Position numbers and translations under genes: made by a program | The notes under the pieces: generated by a model | What the model was told of the DNA's origin: nothing | The model's database searches: none | The model's input: only the letters and a program-made list of their open reading frames with translations | Part shown: one piece after another, positions 1-7,113 of the stretch | Position numbering within the stretch: position 1 is the stretch's first letter | Layout: each line of letters starts with the position of its first letter | Source: Candidatus Sumerlaeota bacterium | Lineage (GTDB): Bacteria; Sumerlaeota; Sumerlaeia; MWCT01; JAGHBZ01 | Direction: 5' to 3' | NCBI GenBank assembly: GCA_021160705.1 | Contig: JAGHBZ010000299.1 | Coordinates: 1 to 8,860, forward strand | Length of the DNA stretch: 8,860 bases

Positions 1-67
1 CTTAGGCACAGTATAGTGTCGGACAACCGGTCGCGCAATCAGACCGAGAACCTCGCACTCAGGCGGG

Positions 68-274
68 TTATGACCCCATGGCGCTAACCGGAGACCGTTC
101 AAGGTTGGGGTCCTCCTTGGACGGTCTTTTGTTCTTTAGCATATAAAACATAATCTTCAGCATCTTCCTCGCTACCGCAACTCGTACCACCATCCCAAGT
201 TCCTCTAATAATCCCTCCTTATGTAAATCTATCCCTCCATATATCTCTCGCTTACACCTCCCCTTGCAAAACAA
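68..274 (-). pseudogene. Internally deleted IS110-family transposase remnant
   Basis: The 68-codon leftward frame joins two pieces that normally lie at opposite ends of an IS110-family transposase of several hundred residues. Residues 11-19 (IYGGIDLHK) match the family's N-terminal start, where the Asp of GIDLH belongs to the DEDD/RuvC-like domain. Residues 27-51 (from GMVVRVAVARKML to FYMLKNKRP) match the extreme C-terminal helix. The middle is absent, including the rest of the DEDD residues and the C-terminal domain with its catalytic Ser. The frame opens at a TTG (274). A GGGGAGG Shine-Dalgarno lies at 257-263 on the minus strand, and the ancestral start may have been the ATA codon at 242-244, decayed from ATG (inference). 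The residual peptide cannot be an active recombinase. The element's right-hand end probably lies at or beyond the window edge. I am fairly confident of the family and less sure of the element's borders. Confidence 0.7.
93..130 (+). terminator. Rightward hairpin followed by T run inside the IS110 remnant
   Basis: GACCGTTCAAGG (93-104) pairs with CCTTGGACGGTC (115-126) over 12 bp with one G-U pair and a 10-nt loop, followed directly by TTTT (127-130) and a further T-rich stretch. This is the form of an intrinsic terminator for rightward transcription. It lies across the 3' end of the leftward transposase frame, so it may shield the element from outside transcription or be a subterminal structure of the IS. 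No rightward gene is visible upstream within the window. Confidence 0.45.
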
Positions 275-285
275 AGGCTAAGCTG

Positions 286-314
286 ATTATACTTTTTTCA
301 CTTAGATTTTTAAA
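286..314 (-). promoter_or_regulatory. Relict leftward sigma70-like promoter of the IS110 remnant
   Basis: On the minus strand a perfect -10 TATAAT (286-291) is preceded by TTTAAA (309-314, four of six consensus bases) with a 17-bp spacer. It lies just upstream of the Shine-Dalgarno and start region of the transposase remnant, where the element's own promoter would be expected. The region is A/T-rich, so a chance match is possible. Confidence 0.4.
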
Positions 315-431
315 AACTTTTTTATACTATCAGACCTCATTTCCACTAAAGTTCAAGATTTGCTCAGTTGCAAGCATATCTTAGGATTAAATTTCTTTTC
401 TGATTGAAGCGAAAAATCCCACTATCTCAGA

Positions 432-498
432 CCTATCCTGGTCTCCTGGCTTCCTTATTAATGCTCTTTATAAGGAAACCAGGAAGCCAGGGAATAGG
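432..498. repeat. Long imperfect palindrome (about 27-bp arms)
   Basis: The left arm runs 432-458 and the right arm 470-498, separated by an 11-nt loop. Paired blocks are CCTAT/ATAGG, CCTGG/CCAGG, TCCTGG/CCAGGA and TTCCTTAT/ATAAGGAA, broken by a small bulge and a few mismatches or wobbles. Each arm repeats CCTGG internally. There is no T run on either side, so it does not look like an ordinary intrinsic terminator. It could be a REP-like or transposon-end palindrome, or a structured RNA. The function is unknown. Confidence 0.6.
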
Positions 499-583
499 AG
501 TTAACCTGTGAAGGTCATCTCTCATCTTCACATTTCAGAGATTTTGAGGTTAGTGGTAGGCGATAAGGATTATGAACCCTGAT

Positions 584-668
584 AAACCGACTAACCGACC
601 AAACCGACCTAAACCGACTAACCGACTAAACCGACTTAAACCGAGTAAACGGACCCAACGGACAAAAC
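584..668. repeat. 27-bp higher-order tandem repeat built from AACCGAC units
   Basis: The basic unit (A)AACCGAC(C/T) recurs with 8-, 9- and 10-bp spacing, making a 27-bp composite. Copy 1 is 584-610, copy 2 is 611-637 (three differences from copy 1), and copy 3 from 638 is degenerate, shifting to ACGGAC. The repeats are contiguous without unique spacers, so this is not a CRISPR. The array sits in a gene-free stretch. The 27-bp period would preserve a reading frame, but no start, ribosome binding site or family match supports translation. It is most simply a minisatellite. Confidence 0.75.
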
Positions 669-800
669 TTTTTGCTGTTTTATGGCAAAGAACACTACCT
701 CATTGCTAAATAATCGTTTTATGCACAGATTCTATCTTTGCAACAAAGCACTCTTTATTATTTTGGATTATTGCGAGTCGTCCCTTTTTACGTAGGGTTA

Positions 801-843
801 AAAAAATCGGGTAAGAAATGATTTCTAATTCATTTCTTAACCG
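801..843 (-). terminator. Intrinsic terminator of the secreted protease gene
   Basis: The stem TAAGAAATGA (812-821) pairs perfectly with TCATTTCTTA (830-839) around an 8-nt loop. It is extended by CGG (808-810) with CCG (841-843) across one mismatch. Read leftward, the hairpin is followed by GATTTTTTTAA, a seven-T tract at 801-807. It lies about 50 bp past the protease stop codon at 891-893, where a terminator is expected. Confidence 0.75.
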
Positions 844-890
844 AGATAAATATATATTTACAAAAACTCCTGGTCTTAAATTGTCCCTTG

Positions 891-3800
891 CTATGGGATG
901 ACTGGATGTTTATCAATATTCACTGCAGTGAGAGTAATTGTACCACCCTGAGTATTCTCAAAGTCGGCTATTTCATAGGCAAGATAGAAGTCATCTTGTC
1001 CGCTGACAAAGTCGTGACTCTCAAAGTAGATAGTATAATCTTCGCCATCAGAATCAGGTGTGGTGGCTGGATAGTACCTGAGTCGGTAACTTACCTGATA
1101 GTCTTCACTTGCGATTCGGAACATCCCGTTCGGTGGTGAAGTGTCACTGGATGAGACATTGAACACGACTCGATATAGTGTGTCAGGTGTCATACTGGTA
1201 ACAAGCGGACTGCTCCAGAATCCAAATGCAAACCCTTCAGAGACGGATGAGGAGAGTTGTAATCCGCCAGATGTACCACTTGTAACCGAATGATACGGGG
1301 AGATGTTGGTCAAAGCAGACCAGCTGCCAAAAGAAGGAGTGGATACCGCTGTCCAGCCATAGGAGGGGATATCAAGTTTGCAGACGTTGAGTTCCTCAAG
1401 ATAGACAAAGCCCTCATCCACAGGGTCAAAGTCATACACGTCATACATCGGAACCAGGTCAGCTGTGGACAGTGGCAATACGTACTGATTGTAGTCTTTT
1501 GGTGAAGAGGTTGGCATAAATGGATTAGAAGTCGCATTGGCTGACTGGAGTGTCATTGCTGCGGAGTAGCTGAAGTCAGTCGGGAGTACACGGAAACGAA
1601 TCGTGGGCATCTCATTTTGAGCTGCGTTGGAGGTCAGAGTCCAGGCGAACTTATAGAGCTTATTAGCTTCATAAGCTACTCCGGCGGGTGCAGACCACCA
1701 GCCGAGTCTATTGGTGGTATTGTCAGTAGATATGCCAAGTCGAGAACCATCATAGGAGGAGGTAGCGCCGGTGTAGACCGCATCAACACTACTGGCACTC
1801 GGACCGGTAAATGTCCAGCCATTGGTAGTGCCTTCAAAGTCGTATCTGACAGCGAGTGGAGATATAATCACGCCATCGAAAGAGCCGGGGATAGGACCGC
1901 TTCCGGTAGTTGCATCAGAGACCACTGTGCGGTTGCCCGATGATGGCTCGATACTCAGTAGTGCATCCTCAAAGTCATGGGAGGCAAGGTCAATGCCACC
2001 ATCACCCACAATGAGGTTTCCGTCGTCGTCAATGTCAATAGAATTTGGTTCGTTCAGGTCTTCGCCAGTACCTGTACTTCCGTCGGAGATAACTGTCCGA
2101 TTGCCGGTAGTCGGGTCTACTCTAAGCACTGCAGGAATACCAAAATCAGTAACGATGAGGTCTCCGTTTGCATCCTCTATTATTCCAGATGGTGTAACGA
2201 AATTTGTTCCGGTGCCATGGGTGGAATCCGATATAATTGTTCGGTTACCAGTACTCGGGTCTACCCGGAATATGGCATTAATTGAGGAATCGGCAACGAT
2301 AATATCACCGCTGGAGTCAATAGTTAGGGCATTAGGAAACCCAAAGTTTGTTCCTGTCCCTGTGCTGGCATCAGAGACTATCGTACGATTACCCGTGGAT
2401 GGGTCAACACTGATAATTGCACTAGCAAGCCCACAGGAGACAAGAAAATTACCCTGTGCGTCTATGACAATTCCAGTGGGACCATCCAGTGTGGGCCCAC
2501 TGCCTACTCCAAGCCCGGAGACTACAGTTCTGTTACCAGTGATTGGGTCAACTTTAATTATTGCATCGTGGCCCCAATCAGCAACAAAGATGTCTAACTC
2601 AGAGTTCATCGTCATTGCATTAAGAGCAGAGAAGGTCTGACCTGTGCCAGTGCTGTTGTCAGAAACAATAACCCGGTCACCTGTGGATGGGTCAATTTCT
2701 ACCACAGCGTTTAGCACAGAATCACATACGTAAATCCCTTCAGGTATGGGGGTCACAGTGGGACCCGGTGTAGGAGTTGGCGTTGGAGTTGGAGTTGGTG
2801 TTGGCGTGGGCAATGTAGTAGAGGTACGCAACCTTATAGCTACATCTCCCGGTGTTCCTGAGGCAGTGCTCATATCATACCAGGTGCCGTTAGCTCCGGT
2901 ATGACTATAAAAGGTCTTTTGAGATTCTTTGGGACCATTGGCGTCGTAAGGAATGGGATAGCCGTAAGAAGACGTCTGAAACTTTACCACTACTGCGACA
3001 CCATCTCCACTTGTCAATGCCACTGGGGAGTCCAGGGCTACCGAATGATAACCTGCTTCGGGGAAGGACTGCCCGGTTTTACTGGCTAAGAGATTACTTA
3101 ACGTGCCACTGGGTCCCGGAGATGTCCAGCTCCAATCATCATAAAGGTAGCAATCTACGGTGCAGTTCGTATCATTGGTCCAGAACTCAATCCGTGTAGC
3201 ATATGTATCCTCCGTAGGTACAAACCAGCAGAGTCCCCAGCCAGTGGTGTCACCCCAACCGCGATTACAGTTCCAACCGCCTTCGTCATAATAGTAAATA
3301 TCTCCGTTGGTGTTGTAAGTTGTCCAGTCGTAGAGGAAGGAGCTCCATTTACCAATAGCTGCGGAGCCATAAGCAATGGTAAAATAGCCCTTTTCAGAGC
3401 CATAGCCACAGGTACCTCCCCAGCTGGTACCCCAGCTGTTCTTGACAATCCATCCACCAGTGCCACCTGAATGTGTCAGGCTGTCATCCCAACCAATAAT
3501 CAGCACTGCATGGTCTGTATTACCACTCCAGGGTTTGTAGAGCGTGTATGAACCATCATAGTTGGAGAATTCATTGCGCCAGGCTGAATCATAAGGGTCT
3601 GCGCCAATCCACATTGCGGCATACACAGGACCATAATTGTAGATGTAATTCTTGAGTACACTGGTAGCAGGCACAGAGTTGCCACTTATGATGCGCCAAT
3701 CCAGTAAAGTCTGCTGAAAGGCACAGCTCCCACAGGCAGGAGTAGTATTATGATACGGAAGGTAAGGGTCACAGCTCTCCAGCACTGTGCCATCCTGAGA

Positions 3801-4265
3801 TAGGAAACTGGCTACCTTATAGAAATTGCCCCCACCACAACAGGAATGATACCATTCACATTCTTTGACATTGTCTTCCGAGAGGTCGTATGTGGAACCA
3901 CCATCAATAAGGATTTTTGATTCAAAACAGCCGAGTGAGGCGAAGGCGTAACAGGCACCACAGCTACCTTGATTCTTGACAGAGGTCACGACCCCTTGAG
4001 TACGCCAGTCAAAGGCGGAAGGAAGTGCAGCTGGCACACCTTTTGTTGGGTGTAGCCACTCTTTTCCGCTCTTTAGATGTGACAAGTCTAAATTAGGAGG
4101 AACAAACCCAGTGTCCATTGAGACTATAACCTCTCTCGGGATAGGTGTGGGTGCAGGTCTGGAATCATCTACCTGGGCAGGAGCGGGTGCACTCACCAGG
4201 AGTGTAAAGAACAATAGTAGAACCACAGTAAGGTTATACACTTTAATTTCCTTCGTCATCCTCAT
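891..4265 (-). CDS. Secreted papain-family (C1A) cysteine protease with lectin-like, beta-propeller and duplicated C-terminal domains
   Basis: This 1124-residue exported endopeptidase begins with a signal peptide (hydrophobic 11-26, cleavage near Ala30) and a propeptide of only about 50 residues. The C1 peptidase domain (about 82-305) shows FDWR, oxyanion Gln99, Cys105 in QGSCGACYAF (Tyr replaces the usual Trp), His252 in DHAVLIIGW and Asn276 in KNSWG, so the active site looks intact. Residues 307-482 resemble the lectin-like domain that follows many prokaryotic C1A peptidases. A (TP)n linker (485-509) leads to six roughly 48-residue repeats (DPSTGNRTIVSD core, 523-800), probably a six-bladed NHL-like propeller. 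Two related beta-sandwich-like domains (about 805-962 and 965-1118) end the protein. Many cysteines in the first 380 residues fit disulfides outside the cell. No LPXTG or other sorting tail is visible. An AAGGAGG site 5 nt upstream supports the ATG at 4265. The targets of the propeller and C-terminal domains are unknown. Confidence 0.93.
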   Translation of the reverse strand: MRMTKEIKVYNLTVVLLLFFTLLVSAPAPAQVDDSRPAPTPIPREVIVSMDTGFVPPNLDLSHLKSGKEWLHPTKGVPAALPSAFDWRTQGVVTSVKNQGSCGACYAFASLGCFESKILIDGGSTYDLSEDNVKECEWYHSCCGGGNFYKVASFLSQDGTVLESCDPYLPYHNTTPACGSCAFQQTLLDWRIISGNSVPATSVLKNYIYNYGPVYAAMWIGADPYDSAWRNEFSNYDGSYTLYKPWSGNTDHAVLIIGWDDSLTHSGGTGGWIVKNSWGTSWGGTCGYGSEKGYFTIAYGSAAIGKWSSFLYDWTTYNTNGDIYYYDEGGWNCNRGWGDTTGWGLCWFVPTEDTYATRIEFWTNDTNCTVDCYLYDDWSWTSPGPSGTLSNLLASKTGQSFPEAGYHSVALDSPVALTSGDGVAVVVKFQTSSYGYPIPYDANGPKESQKTFYSHTGANGTWYDMSTASGTPGDVAIRLRTSTTLPTPTPTPTPTPTPTPGPTVTPIPEGIYVCDSVLNAVVEIDPSTGDRVIVSDNSTGTGQTFSALNAMTMNSELDIFVADWGHDAIIKVDPITGNRTVVSGLGVGSGPTLDGPTGIVIDAQGNFLVSCGLASAIISVDPSTGNRTIVSDASTGTGTNFGFPNALTIDSSGDIIVADSSINAIFRVDPSTGNRTIISDSTHGTGTNFVTPSGIIEDANGDLIVTDFGIPAVLRVDPTTGNRTVISDGSTGTGEDLNEPNSIDIDDDGNLIVGDGGIDLASHDFEDALLSIEPSSGNRTVVSDATTGSGPIPGSFDGVIISPLAVRYDFEGTTNGWTFTGPSASSVDAVYTGATSSYDGSRLGISTDNTTNRLGWWSAPAGVAYEANKLYKFAWTLTSNAAQNEMPTIRFRVLPTDFSYSAAMTLQSANATSNPFMPTSSPKDYNQYVLPLSTADLVPMYDVYDFDPVDEGFVYLEELNVCKLDIPSYGWTAVSTPSFGSWSALTNISPYHSVTSGTSGGLQLSSSVSEGFAFGFWSSPLVTSMTPDTLYRVVFNVSSSDTSPPNGMFRIASEDYQVSYRLRYYPATTPDSDGEDYTIYFESHDFVSGQDDFYLAYEIADFENTQGGTITLTAVNIDKHPVIP
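1866..2699 (-). repeat. 144-bp coding repeats of the propeller blades
   Basis: Six tandem copies encode residues 523-800 of the protease. The conserved codons for TGNR recur every 144 bp through the first four intervals, and the fifth copy carries an eight-codon insertion (IDLASHDF region). Conservation is strongest in copies three and four, which suggests recent duplication or gene conversion among blades. Confidence 0.75.
2739..2813 (-). repeat. Hexanucleotide repeat encoding Thr-Pro linker
   Basis: A degenerate 6-bp repeat (on the plus strand GGAGTT, GGCGTT and GGTGTT variants) encodes alternating Thr-Pro dipeptides between the lectin-like domain and the propeller. Such linkers are extended and flexible. 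The repeat could change copy number by slippage in steps of two residues without breaking the frame. Confidence 0.8.
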
Positions 4266-4297
4266 TTTACCCTCCTTTCAATTGAAAATTTTAAATT

Positions 4298-4342
4298 ACT
4301 TTTTGGAGAAAAAGTATATGTTCTATATTGAGAAAAAGTCAA
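4298..4342 (-). promoter_or_regulatory. Sigma70-like promoter of the protease gene with a dyad at the start site
   Basis: On the minus strand, TTGACT (4337-4342) and TATACT (4313-4318) each match five of six consensus bases, with an 18-bp spacer. The predicted transcript starts near 4305, giving a leader of about 40 nt ending in the Shine-Dalgarno. A perfect dyad, ACTTTTT (4298-4304) and AAAAAGT (4309-4315) around 4 nt, overlaps the -10 and start site and might be an operator or a small leader hairpin. The promoter implies that the protease is transcribed independently of the upstream SGNH gene. Confidence 0.6.
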
Positions 4343-4499
4343 CGGAAAAAGTCTGGAGATAGAACCTTCTGCTTTTCATAATAATGTGCCACTTTAGTTC
4401 TGCGATAATGAGGCAAAAGGAAGTTGTGGATATAGTGGGTGTGGCGGTTAAGAGGTTTAAATATTGTCGTACCCGTAGTGTTATTTCAGGACTGAAGAG

Positions 4500-6071
4500 C
4501 TACAATTCTCCTTTTGGTTTGCCGTTCATAATGACAGGTGAGACAACGAGGATTCGAGGTGGTTTCTCTAAAAGGCGTTCTTTGGTTAAAGGTTTCCATT
4601 GCTGGGAAAAGAGCAAAGTAATCTTCCTGTTTTTCCATCGGCGAAGATTTATGATATTACTAAGAGGTAGATTCGTGGTTTTCCCACTGTGGTAATCAAA
4701 AGTAAAGATAGAGGTTGTGGTGCTGGTTTCGGGCTCAGAGACCACTACACTGACCCTCAGGGAACAATCTTTCAAATAAGGCTTTGCCCACCAGGGGGTG
4801 TCAATCCCAAATATCAATACAGGTTCACTACCCAATTGTATGCCTTGATATTTAATCGTAACATTTCCTGCAAGTGCGATGCCCAGGGTGTCATTTGAGG
4901 AAATCCACTTTCGGGATTGGTATGCGTCACCTTGTCCATTTTTTGTTTGTATTAATGCCCTGGGGAAGTGCTCATACAGACTGAGGATTCCGTTCTGCTG
5001 AAAGATGGCTTTTATTTTTTTATACACCTCTTCAGCTTTTATGAGTTGTCCGATTTCGCTCTGATGCTCGTCATAAAGTCCATCCGTCACAAACAGTGCG
5101 GTGTCATATTTCATTCGTTCCGCAAAGACCGGCAAAAGGTCCACGTACTCAATAGCCTCTTCTCGCAAAATACGAATAATGTGGTCCTGAAATGCACGTA
5201 CCCCTTTAAGCTCATACAGGGGATACCCCCACTCATATAGTTGATATTTATCAGGACTGATTACCACGATAAGGTCTGCATTGAGGTTCTTAACTGTTTT
5301 AATAAATACTTTAAGCTGTTCGTCAAAGGATTGCCAGACGTCTGGATATTTTTCAGGGTTCAGGGCGAGGTCGACCTTATCAAAGGGGTTTTCCGGGAAA
5401 TATCTGCCGAGCCTAACAAGAATCTGGACGCTTAGCCCCTGGAGGAGTTGATACACAGCAGATTTAAGCCAAAGGCTCTTTAAAGGGGTGTAAGGGAAAG
5501 ATTTTTTGCGAAAATCTCGCTGAGTGAGGCGTCCTCTGGATACCTTTTCTATAACGTCATTAAAAAATATCTCAAGCACCACAAGGTCAGGTTTAAGCCG
5601 TTGACCTTTCTCTCTCAGATATGCCAGTTCATCATCAATCGTATAGCCAATAGTACCAGCATTGATAACGTCAATAAGCTTCGGGAACAATAGATGGAGA
5701 AAGGAATTCAAGCGAGCAGGATATGTCTCCTCGTCGTCAACCCCATATCCGAGAGTGGAGGAATCTCCCACACACAAGATGCGATAATAAGCGTCAGGAG
5801 TAGCCTTACCAGGGTTTCTGAATCCTTGTTCATTAATGCTAATATGAAACGACTGATTGATGTGTTTCAGATGCCAGGTAATGTCCTGGCGTGGCGTGAT
5901 GTCCCCAGGGACATTTGGATAGACGCTAAAATCAATCTGATACGCATTAAATCCAAGTATTCGTAGTGCAACCTCCAGGAGCACAGAAATTAGAATTAAT
6001 GTAATACCCACAAATATGACGACTTTAATTAAGGGGGGTCTGGATTTCTTATTTTTGTTTTTAGTGGTCAA
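4500..6071 (-). CDS. Membrane-anchored SGNH/GDSL hydrolase-like protein
   Basis: The 523-residue product has a basic N-terminus (KNKNKKSR), then one hydrophobic segment (about 14-37) that looks like an uncleaved anchor leaving the rest outside. The SGNH fold (about 95-360) shows block I GDSSTLGYG with candidate nucleophile Ser104, the Gly of INAGTIGY (139), the Asn-Asp of FFNDV (171-172), and the end block DGLYDEHQSEIG with Asp330 or Asp334 and His336. Relatives are esterases or O-acetyl-transfer/removal enzymes, often on surface polysaccharides, but the substrate cannot be read here. Residues 361-523 form a beta-rich C-terminal region that I do not recognise. It starts 165 nt after hpt with no terminator between, so cotranscription is possible. 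The start has no good Shine-Dalgarno. The 234-nt gap downstream contains the protease promoter and no other gene. Confidence 0.85.
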   Translation of the reverse strand: MTTKNKNKKSRPPLIKVVIFVGITLILISVLLEVALRILGFNAYQIDFSVYPNVPGDITPRQDITWHLKHINQSFHISINEQGFRNPGKATPDAYYRILCVGDSSTLGYGVDDEETYPARLNSFLHLLFPKLIDVINAGTIGYTIDDELAYLREKGQRLKPDLVVLEIFFNDVIEKVSRGRLTQRDFRKKSFPYTPLKSLWLKSAVYQLLQGLSVQILVRLGRYFPENPFDKVDLALNPEKYPDVWQSFDEQLKVFIKTVKNLNADLIVVISPDKYQLYEWGYPLYELKGVRAFQDHIIRILREEAIEYVDLLPVFAERMKYDTALFVTDGLYDEHQSEIGQLIKAEEVYKKIKAIFQQNGILSLYEHFPRALIQTKNGQGDAYQSRKWISSNDTLGIALAGNVTIKYQGIQLGSEPVLIFGIDTPWWAKPYLKDCSLRVSVVVSEPETSTTTSIFTFDYHSGKTTNLPLSNIINLRRWKNRKITLLFSQQWKPLTKERLLEKPPRILVVSPVIMNGKPKGEL

Positions 6072-6236
6072 TCTTGCTTGATATACGGAAAATTAAGAAT
6101 ATTCAGTGAGCGGTTTTGCTTACGTTGTGAGAGTATTGATACCCCAGGCGCAATAGTGCAATCACAATCCTGTAAACTTCTCTCGCCATTATATTCGGCA
6201 GCAGGAAAAACCTGTGAATCCCTGAAAGAGCACTGA

Positions 6237-6788
6237 CTAAGAATACACAGATTCCTTGAGCACACCGATATATTCAAGGTTTCTATATTTTTCGTTATAA
6301 TCCAGCCCATACCCCACCACGAACACATCAGGGATGCGGAATCCTATATATTTTATTGGTATTTCAACAGCACGATTCTTCTTCTCTTTATAGAGCAGGA
6401 CACAGACATCGACCTGTCGAGGGGAGTGCAACATAATAAGGTCACGCACTGCTCGTAATGTACGACCAGTATCGTATATATCTTCAATCAGCAGTACGTC
6501 CTTTCCAGCGACTTCAATGTCAATGTCTTTGGTAATGATTACATTCCCTGAGGAGGTAGTGGAGCTCCCATAGCTCATCGCCCCTACCATATCAAACGAG
6601 TGGTCAATGGTAAGTTTGCGGGATAAATCAGCCAGAAAAATTACACCGCCCTTAAGAATAGAGACCAATACAAGCTCGCGGGATTGATAATCCCGTGAGA
6701 TTTGTTTTGCCAATTCAGCCACTTTTTTCTGAGTCTCGCTTTTAGTTATCAGGACCTTTTTTATGTCAGGATGAATGACCATTACCAT
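6237..6788 (-). CDS. hpt: Hypoxanthine phosphoribosyltransferase
   Basis: This cytoplasmic purine-salvage enzyme converts hypoxanthine (often also guanine) and PRPP to IMP or GMP. At 183 residues it has the full bacterial length. Visible motifs are the pyrophosphate-binding LKGG (45-48), the flexible loop MSYGSSTTSSG (71-81), the PRPP motif VLLIEDIYDTGRTL (98-111) with Glu102, Asp103 and DTG, and the C-terminal purine and metal region PDVFVVGYGLDYNEKYRNL with Asp163 and Arg169. All key residues appear present. The ATG at 6788 has no clear Shine-Dalgarno, and Met3 (6782) is an equally possible start; the first is kept because it follows the predicted promoter by a short leader. The gene is first in a possible leftward unit with the SGNH gene and is not beside its frequent partners tilS or ftsH. 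Confidence 0.93.
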   Translation of the reverse strand: MVMVIHPDIKKVLITKSETQKKVAELAKQISRDYQSRELVLVSILKGGVIFLADLSRKLTIDHSFDMVGAMSYGSSTTSSGNVIITKDIDIEVAGKDVLLIEDIYDTGRTLRAVRDLIMLHSPRQVDVCVLLYKEKKNRAVEIPIKYIGFRIPDVFVVGYGLDYNEKYRNLEYIGVLKESVYS

Positions 6789-6810
6789 TTTTCAAAGTAG
6801 AATATTTTTA

Positions 6811-6840
6811 ACTATATGCCTGTTGTGAAATCTCTGTAAA
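6811..6840 (-). promoter_or_regulatory. Sigma70-like promoter of hpt
   Basis: On the minus strand, TTTACA (6835-6840) and TATAGT (6811-6816) each match five of six consensus bases with an 18-bp spacer. Transcription would start near 6804, leaving a leader of roughly 16 nt before hpt. Confidence 0.5.
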
Positions 6841-7090
6841 TAATTTTTTGCAATGTTTTCCTTGAAACGATTCAGCGAGTTGTGGTAAAACATTTTTTGG
6901 GTCATTGATAGAGTTGAGTATGAGTAAAGTGTCTTTGTATTTGTTGAATGTTTATAAAAGAGACTCGCTTCTGGAGAGGGGAGCCCCTTTTTGTGTAAGG
7001 TAGTAATTATATATTGCTAAACCGCATTGATATTCAGAAAGCAAAAAGATTAATGGTGAAAAGTGAACATTCTGAGGGAAAATAAAGGGG

Positions 7091-7100
7091 GGTATATACC
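7091..7100. promoter_or_regulatory. GGTATATACC palindrome upstream of the MerR-like gene
   Basis: A perfect 10-bp palindrome preceded by a G run is centred about 18 bp before the MerR-like start codon at 7114. It could be an operator for autoregulation. The position is suggestive, but there is no second copy in the window to support it. Confidence 0.25.
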
Positions 7101-7113
7101 GTAAGATTAAATT

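Larger units (their letters stand above)
275..890. other. Gene-free intergenic region between IS110 remnant and protease
   Basis: No convincing coding frame is seen on either strand in these 616 bases. The stretch is A/T-rich with several runs of T and A. It holds the relict IS110 promoter (286-314), a long imperfect palindrome (432-498), a shorter dyad (GTGAAGGT 508-515 with ATCTTCAC 524-531), a minisatellite (584-668) and the protease terminator (801-843). The rest shows nothing I can name. Confidence 0.6.
6789..7113. other. Divergent intergenic region between hpt and the MerR-like gene
   Basis: This A/T-rich 325-bp stretch holds the hpt promoter, an inverted repeat AATGTTTT (6852-6859) / AAAACATT (6887-6894) just upstream of it, and a short GGGG-AG-CCCC dyad followed by TTTTT (6978-6992) that is a weak rightward terminator at best. 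A GGTATATACC palindrome lies at 7091-7100. I see no convincing gene and no clear promoter for the rightward gene. Confidence 0.5.

Noticed and set aside
584..668. Possible CRISPR array
   Set aside because: The repeats are contiguous and degenerate with no unique spacers, and no cas gene is present.
1822..2640. Long rightward open frame of 272 codons opposite the propeller repeats
   Set aside because: It is antisense to the regularly repeated blade codons, is itself repetitive because of them, has no ribosome binding site and matches no family. The leftward frame has clear domains.
4384..4695. Rightward 103-codon frame antisense to the SGNH C-terminus
   Set aside because: It overlaps the protease promoter region and the SGNH gene on the opposite strand, with no motif or ribosome binding site.
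6068..6328. Leftward 86-codon frame whose TGA overlaps the SGNH start (TGATG)
   Set aside because: The overlap would suit translational coupling, but the frame begins inside hpt in another phase, has no recognisable motif and lacks a ribosome binding site. hpt is complete without it.
6920..7003. Short rightward frame of 27 codons upstream of the MerR-like gene
   Set aside because: Weak start context, no family resemblance and very short; chance is the simpler explanation.
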